Part shown: piece after piece, positions 59,511-64,000 of the stretch
Layout: each line of letters starts with the position of its first letter
How positions within the stretch are numbered: the stretch's first letter is position 1
Assembly (NCBI GenBank): GCA_035492775.1
Contig: DATJIW010000075.1
Location: 62,001 to 126,000, forward strand
Length of the DNA stretch: 64,000 nt
Direction of reading: 5' to 3'
DNA from: DATJFQ01 sp035492775
GTDB lineage: Bacteria > Acidobacteriota > Vicinamibacteria > Vicinamibacterales > 2-12-FULL-66-21
Made by a program: the position numbers and the translations under genes
Notes under the pieces: model-generated
Told to the model about the DNA's origin: nothing
Databases searched by the model: none
Seen by the model: the letters and a program-made list of their open reading frames with translations, nothing else

Positions 59511-62500
59511 CTAGAAGCGGAACCGCGCGCTCAGCTGCATCGATCGCAGCGGGCGCACCGACACGACCTGTCCGAACGTCGGCGAATTCACATATGTGTC
59601 GATCGCGGCGAAGTTGACGGTGTTCAGCAGGTTGGTCGCCGAAACGTCCAGCGTCACCACGTGCGATCCACCGTAGTGCATGTCGCGCGCGAGCTGCGCG
59701 TTGAGCTGCTGGCTGCCGGGGCCCGTGATGATGTTCCGGCCGGCCGTTCCGAACGTACCTGGCGACGGGATCGCGAATACGCTCGTATTGAAGAACTCGG
59801 CGATCGTCGGGTTGGGAAGCGCGATGCTGCCCCCGTCGTAGTTTGCGCGCAGCGTTCCGCTCGTTCCGCGAGCGGCGTCAGCGGCCGACGCCCGCACGAG
59901 CGGCGTCAGCGGCGTGCCGGACAGCCAGGAGTAATTCGCCGACAGACGCCAGTTGCCCAGGAGCGCGGCCCAACCGCCGGCAGCGTTGAGCCACCGGCGA
60001 TTCGGCCCGAACGGCAGCTCGACGCTGACCGCGCCGGTCAGCTGATTCCGACGATTGAAGCTCGAAGGACCCCATTCCGCGGCGAGATCCTGATCGTTCT
60101 GCGCCACGACCGTCGCGCCGCCACCGACCGTAGAGGCGTCGTCTCGCGAGCGCCCCAGCGTGTATGTGAGATTGCCGCCGATGCCATGGGACTGACGTTT
60201 CTGGAGACGGAACGTTCCAGCATGAAGAACGGAAGCACCCTCGGAGGTCTGCCAGAGAAATGCCTGCACGTCGGGGATGCGAAGCCCGGTCGGTCCGCGA
60301 TTCGGCGCGCGAACGATGTCGAGGTTCGCCCCGCGAATCTCCGTGTAGTCGACACCGACGTTCCAGACGGGGGAGAGGTCCTTGGACAAGTCGGCGTTCC
60401 ACGTCTGCACGCGACCGAGGTCGTAGTCGCGCGCGACGCCATAGTTGTTCGTGGTCGTGCTCTCCGGAACGGCGCCAAACGGATCGACGATCGACAAGGG
60501 CGCCGGCACCGTGCCGATGGTCGTGCTCGTGACGGCGAACGGCGGCTGGCTCGCCATCTGGCGCGCAATCGTGGAATACGTCCCGGAGTTATAGCTGATG
60601 CCATAGCCGCCGCGCAGAACCATGCCGGGTTTGATGCGCCACGCGACGCCAAGCCGCGGCGCGAGATTGTTCGTGTCCGTTTGGATGAGGCCAACGGGGA
60701 ACGGCCCCGTGAACGGCCCGGTGCCGCCCGAGACCACTGGCACGGCGGCGGTGAAGTCCGGTGCGACGTCGAGGTTCACCAGCTGGCCGTGGGTCTCCGT
60801 AAACGGCCAGAGCAACTCGTAGCGAAGGCCCAGACTGAACGTGAGCCCTGCGCTCTTCCGCCAGTCATCCTGCACGAACAGGCTCATCGAACGGCCGTCG
60901 ACGGATTCCTGACCCGGTCCGTACTGCACCGATGCCTGCTGAGGAAGGCCGAGCAGGAAATCCGCAAAGTCGAGATCGGAGCCCGTGCTGCCGTTCACGC
61001 CTCCACCGGTGTAGAGACCCGTGAACACAAACGTGCCACGTGGATTCGGGTCGGCCTCGCTGGTCGAGCGATCGAAGCGGAAATCGCCGCCGGCGCGAAG
61101 CGTGTGCGCTCTCACCGGGTGGGTCCATGTATACGCCGTCGAAATGCGGCGGTCCGTCCGGATTGATGGACTCACATCCCGCGCGCTGGAGAAGTTCGCG
61201 AACGAGAGCGTCGGCAGGCCCCAGTCGAAGGGGTCGGTCGATACACCCGCAATGCCGGCATCGCCGGCGATGTTCTGCACGAACGCGTACTGGTTGCTCG
61301 ACGCCGAATGCGTTTCGGAGAAGTTCACGTTGATGTTGTGCAGCGTGCGGTGATGCGCCACGTTCAGCGTGACCGGCAGTCCAAGGCTCCAGCCAGACGA
61401 CGTGCCCGCGAGCGAGGGAAACACGTTCGCCTGGTCGGACTGCGTTCGCCTGTACTGCATCTGCGCGGTGAGGATGACATTCGTGCCCTGCCGCCCCTGT
61501 CCGCCTCCGCCGCCGAAGCGTCCGCCGCCGCGGCCCCCGCCGAACCCGCCGAAGCCGCCGCGCCCGTTCTGCGCGCCCGGCGTGAAGTTCTGGATGACGC
61601 GCACATTCACGTTGTCCAGCGCGGAGCCGGTCGTCGTCGTGTAGTGAAAGTTGTTGTGCAGCGCGTCGGTGTCCGGCTGTGGGATGTACTGGAGCAGCGT
61701 GGTAGATGCCGTGCTGACGCGGTCCGCCGGGATCTGGTTGCCAGGGAACGGGAGGCCGGTCGACGGGTCGATGATTCTCGTACTCGTACCGGCGAAGTTC
61801 CCGGCGCGGAGCGCGGCTGTCGGCACAGTCGCGAACTGATCGAACAAGGTGTCGCCGCGGTTGCCGGTGTAGCTCGCGATGAAGAACGTCTTGCGCGCGC
61901 CGTCGTACAGGTGGGGAATCTTCACCGGGCCGCCGACGGTAAACCCGAAATTCTGCTTCGTGTAGGGCTGCTTTGGAGTCGGCGAATCCGGGTGCAGCTG
62001 GTATGGCGCGGCGTCGAGCGCCGAGCCGCCGAACGAGTAGCTAGCGGTTGCGTTGAAGGTGTTCTGCCGCCCGCCGCGGCCACCGATGAAAAAGCCGCCC
62101 GGACCTCCGCGTCCGCCCTGCCCACCCGGGCCGCCACGTCCCCGGCCGCCCGGAACGCCTCCCGGCCCGCCGGCGCCTTGCGGTGCGAATCCCGGAGCGA
62201 CCTGGCCAGTCAGCGGATCGAACTCGCCGCGTCCGAGCGCCGCCAGCCGGTCGTTCATCAGGCCGCGATCGAGCGATGCCGCATTTCCGTTGATCGCGAC
62301 GGCTTCGGTCGGCGCGTCGACGGAAAAGCCTGGAGGCAGCAGCAGGCGCGTCGCAGCATCCGCCTCCCGATCCGTTGACGCGGACGCATCGGCGACCTCC
62401 GGGGAAGTCGTGGAGGATTGCACTTCGAGCCGCTGAAATCGCGACGGCGTGTTGCCGTTTGCGGCCGTGGCGTTTGGCGGCGCACCCGCTGACGAAGCCG

Positions 62501-62978
62501 TTGTCGATGGCGCGTGCGTGTGAGCCGCGGCCGATGCTGCGTGCACCGTTCGTTGTGACGCCGCCCATTGCTGATCACGCGGCGCCAGTCTCAACGTGAT
62601 GTCGAGCCCCTGATCGCACGGCGTTCCCGACAGCGTGATGTCACGATTGAGCGGCGTGAACCCTGTCAGCTGGATGGATAGAGTGAACGTGCCCGGCACA
62701 AGCGCCAGGCGATAACTGCCGTCCGTGTCGGTCGAGGTCGCGAGTGGGGCGCCGCCACCCGCAGCATTCGTCGCAGTGGCGACGATCGCGACTCCAGGAA
62801 GCGGTTTGCCATCGCTCGTCGCATGGCCCGAGACGTGACACGCCGGCGGAGACTGGGCCGCATCGAGCGGCACCAGACACGTGAGCGCGAACGCTGCGGC
62901 GCCGGCGGAAACGAGAGCAATGGCGCGGCTCGCGCGGGTGCGAGATCTGGAACGGACGCGGACTCTGCCGTACGGCAT
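59511..62978 (-). CDS. Oar-like TonB-dependent receptor family protein
   Basis: 1155 residues. A signal region (about 17-41) is followed by a carboxypeptidase-regulatory-like beta domain (46-133: CHVSGHATSDGKPLPGVAIVATATN... LTGFTPLNRDITLSG). Two Gly/Arg-rich stretches come next: GGPGGVPGGRGRGGPGG near 260-305, and GGFGGGRGGGRFGGGGG after residue 470. The C-terminal 700 residues form the outer-membrane beta barrel, ending in the aromatic signature LSARFRF. It should sit in the outer membrane and import or anchor a large substrate; which one is unknown. It is probably cotranscribed with the VWFA gene downstream. Confidence 0.9.
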   Translation of the reverse strand: MPYGRVRVRSRSRTRASRAIALVSAGAAAFALTCLVPLDAAQSPPACHVSGHATSDGKPLPGVAIVATATNAAGGGAPLATSTDTDGSYRLALVPGTFTLSIQLTGFTPLNRDITLSGTPCDQGLDITLRLAPRDQQWAASQRTVHAASAAAHTHAPSTTASSAGAPPNATAANGNTPSRFQRLEVQSSTTSPEVADASASTDREADAATRLLLPPGFSVDAPTEAVAINGNAASLDRGLMNDRLAALGRGEFDPLTGQVAPGFAPQGAGGPGGVPGGRGRGGPGGQGGRGGPGGFFIGGRGGRQNTFNATASYSFGGSALDAAPYQLHPDSPTPKQPYTKQNFGFTVGGPVKIPHLYDGARKTFFIASYTGNRGDTLFDQFATVPTAALRAGNFAGTSTRIIDPSTGLPFPGNQIPADRVSTASTTLLQYIPQPDTDALHNNFHYTTTTGSALDNVNVRVIQNFTPGAQNGRGGFGGFGGGRGGGRFGGGGGQGRQGTNVILTAQMQYRRTQSDQANVFPSLAGTSSGWSLGLPVTLNVAHHRTLHNINVNFSETHSASSNQYAFVQNIAGDAGIAGVSTDPFDWGLPTLSFANFSSARDVSPSIRTDRRISTAYTWTHPVRAHTLRAGGDFRFDRSTSEADPNPRGTFVFTGLYTGGGVNGSTGSDLDFADFLLGLPQQASVQYGPGQESVDGRSMSLFVQDDWRKSAGLTFSLGLRYELLWPFTETHGQLVNLDVAPDFTAAVPVVSGGTGPFTGPFPVGLIQTDTNNLAPRLGVAWRIKPGMVLRGGYGISYNSGTYSTIARQMASQPPFAVTSTTIGTVPAPLSIVDPFGAVPESTTTNNYGVARDYDLGRVQTWNADLSKDLSPVWNVGVDYTEIRGANLDIVRAPNRGPTGLRIPDVQAFLWQTSEGASVLHAGTFRLQKRQSHGIGGNLTYTLGRSRDDASTVGGGATVVAQNDQDLAAEWGPSSFNRRNQLTGAVSVELPFGPNRRWLNAAGGWAALLGNWRLSANYSWLSGTPLTPLVRASAADAARGTSGTLRANYDGGSIALPNPTIAEFFNTSVFAIPSPGTFGTAGRNIITGPGSQQLNAQLARDMHYGGSHVVTLDVSATNLLNTVNFAAIDTYVNSPTFGQVVSVRPLRSMQLSARFRF

Positions 62979-63092
62979 GGACCAGTCTGGCGTGGGGGCG
63001 GCGCCGTTGGTGTATACGCCGCGCGGACCGCGTCCGTTGCAGCACGCGCGGGCCGCAGTTTGTCGTCGATCGACATGGTAATGTGAACGGCC

Positions 63093-64000
63093 ATGCAGAT
63101 ACGCAGTTTGGGAATCATGTGTCTGTGTACGGCGGCGTTGACGGTGTCGGTCTTGGCTCAGGCACCGACGCGGAACCAGCCCCCGGCGCAGACCGCCGCC
63201 GCGGATGATCCGGTCCGCACGCTGGTAGCCCGCCTCGAACTCGAAAAATACAAGTCAACGATCAAGGGTCTGACGCAATTCGGCGATCGGCGTCAGGGCA
63301 CGAAACGGAATCGCGACGCGGTCGATTGGATCCAGGCGCAGCTCGAGAGTTATGGCTGCAGCGACGTGTCCCGCATCAGATACACATACACGACCCCGGA
63401 ACGTCCGCAGAATGCCGGCCGCGGCGGTCGCGGCGCCGCTCCGGCGGGCAGCGATAACAAGCGCCCGGGTCAGGGCGGCAGCATGATGTTCGGCCGTCTG
63501 GGGCGGAGGGGAGTGAACACCGATCCGATGGCCCAGCCCGACGAGCGGATCAGAGCCCGCGACGAGGAGCCTGCGACCGACGGCCCGCGGGAAGAAGTCT
63601 ACTGCACGAAAATCGGGTCCACACACCCTGACGAGATGTACATCGTCGGCGGTCACATGGACGGTCACGGCTGGAACGAGGCCGCCAATGACGACGGCTC
63701 GGGGACGGCGCTCGTGATGGAACTCGCGCGCGTGCTGAACCAAGCCGACGTGCAGACAGATCGTTCGATTCGTTTCGCGCTCTGGAACAACGAAGAGACC
63801 GGATTGAACGGGGCGCGCGCCTACGTCGAACAGCGCGCGCCGCTGCAGGGCAAAGAAGATCCGGCGGGGTCGCACAGGTACCCGGAGCCGAAGTGGCTCG
63901 GCATGATCCAGCACGACATGATGATGTGGGACCACGGCATGCCGGACGCCAACGGCAAAGTGAGTCCCACACAGCGGCCCGAAGCCGACGTCAACATCGA
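63093..64000 (+). CDS. M28 family zinc peptidase, N-terminal part
   Basis: About 302 codons are visible before the right edge cuts the gene. The signal peptide is MQIRSLGIMCLCTAALTVSVLAQA. Residues around 105-130 are Gly/Arg-rich (GRGGRGAAPAGSDNKRPGQGG). The metal-site motifs of M28 are present: GGHMDGHG (H-x-D), NDDGSG and NNEETGLNG with the paired glutamates. They give the usual co-catalytic zinc arrangement of secreted aminopeptidases. ATG 63093 was chosen for the signal peptide. It is divergent from the TonB receptor across a 114-bp gap, in which I see no clear regulatory element. Confidence 0.88.
   Translation, partial: MQIRSLGIMCLCTAALTVSVLAQAPTRNQPPAQTAAADDPVRTLVARLELEKYKSTIKGLTQFGDRRQGTKRNRDAVDWIQAQLESYGCSDVSRIRYTYTTPERPQNAGRGGRGAAPAGSDNKRPGQGGSMMFGRLGRRGVNTDPMAQPDERIRARDEEPATDGPREEVYCTKIGSTHPDEMYIVGGHMDGHGWNEAANDDGSGTALVMELARVLNQADVQTDRSIRFALWNNEETGLNGARAYVEQRAPLQGKEDPAGSHRYPEPKWLGMIQHDMMMWDHGMPDANGKVSPTQRPEADVNI

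Noticed and set aside
59418..61166. Plus-strand frame of 582 codons opposite the TonB receptor gene
   Set aside because: Its composition is that of an antisense translation, and the minus-strand receptor explains the region fully.

Overview
The window is about 64 kb of GC-rich DNA, densely packed with genes on both strands. It has no rRNA, prophage, CRISPR array or complete insertion sequence. Several families point to an Acidobacteriota chromosome, probably class Vicinamibacteria. These are five complete 'acidobacterial duplicated orphan permease' (ADOP) genes linked to PadR regulators, a VWFA-related acidobacterial domain protein, and a giant Gly-rich Oar-like TonB-dependent receptor. Secreted S9, M28 and acylase hydrolases fit the same picture. 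The phylum call is an inference from protein families; no rRNA marker is present.

Layout. 0-2.4 kb: MacAB-like export operon (adaptor, ATPase, permease cut by the window edge). 2.6-10 kb: ClpP-like protease, hybrid histidine kinase, TreZ, glycogen debranching enzyme and RsgA, all on plus. 10-13.3 kb, minus strand: GNAT acetyltransferase, Xre antitoxin, RES toxin and a B12-type radical SAM gene. 13.4-18.6 kb: an ABC-2 exporter pair and an NtrC-type two-component pair. 18.7-20.8 kb: small secreted protein, nitrilase-family enzyme, lipocalin-like protein and lipoprotein. 20.9-27.5 kb: LRR protein, repeat-rich spacer, tRNA-Phe, recA, DUF457 membrane protein, 3-hydroxybutyryl-CoA dehydrogenase, thiolase and a DciA-like protein. 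27.6-33.8 kb: secreted proteins (DUF4412-like, GH92 mannosidase, DUF1080-like, penicillin-acylase family). 34-46.3 kb: two copies of the layout permease <- PadR <- shared promoter region -> permease, separated by a ferritin-like DUF892 gene. 46.3-54.4 kb: SGNH hydrolase, two methyltransferases, amidohydrolase, VOC protein, YdeI-like protein and a large S9 peptidase. 54.4-64 kb: a third PadR-permease pair, VWFA protein, TonB receptor and an M28 peptidase cut by the right edge.

The most notable observation is in the RES-Xre locus. The antitoxin promoter and the promoter of the downstream radical SAM gene have the same unusual design: TTGCAA, 17 bp, a -10 hexamer, then 8 nt to the ATG, with a matching TTGCA/TGCAA palindrome at the same distance from each start codon. 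This suggests that the antitoxin controls both and that the three genes form one cassette. Other points of interest are 7-bp tandem repeats at four loci, PadR promoter dyads, a dyad upstream of recA, and a methyltransferase with a signal peptide.
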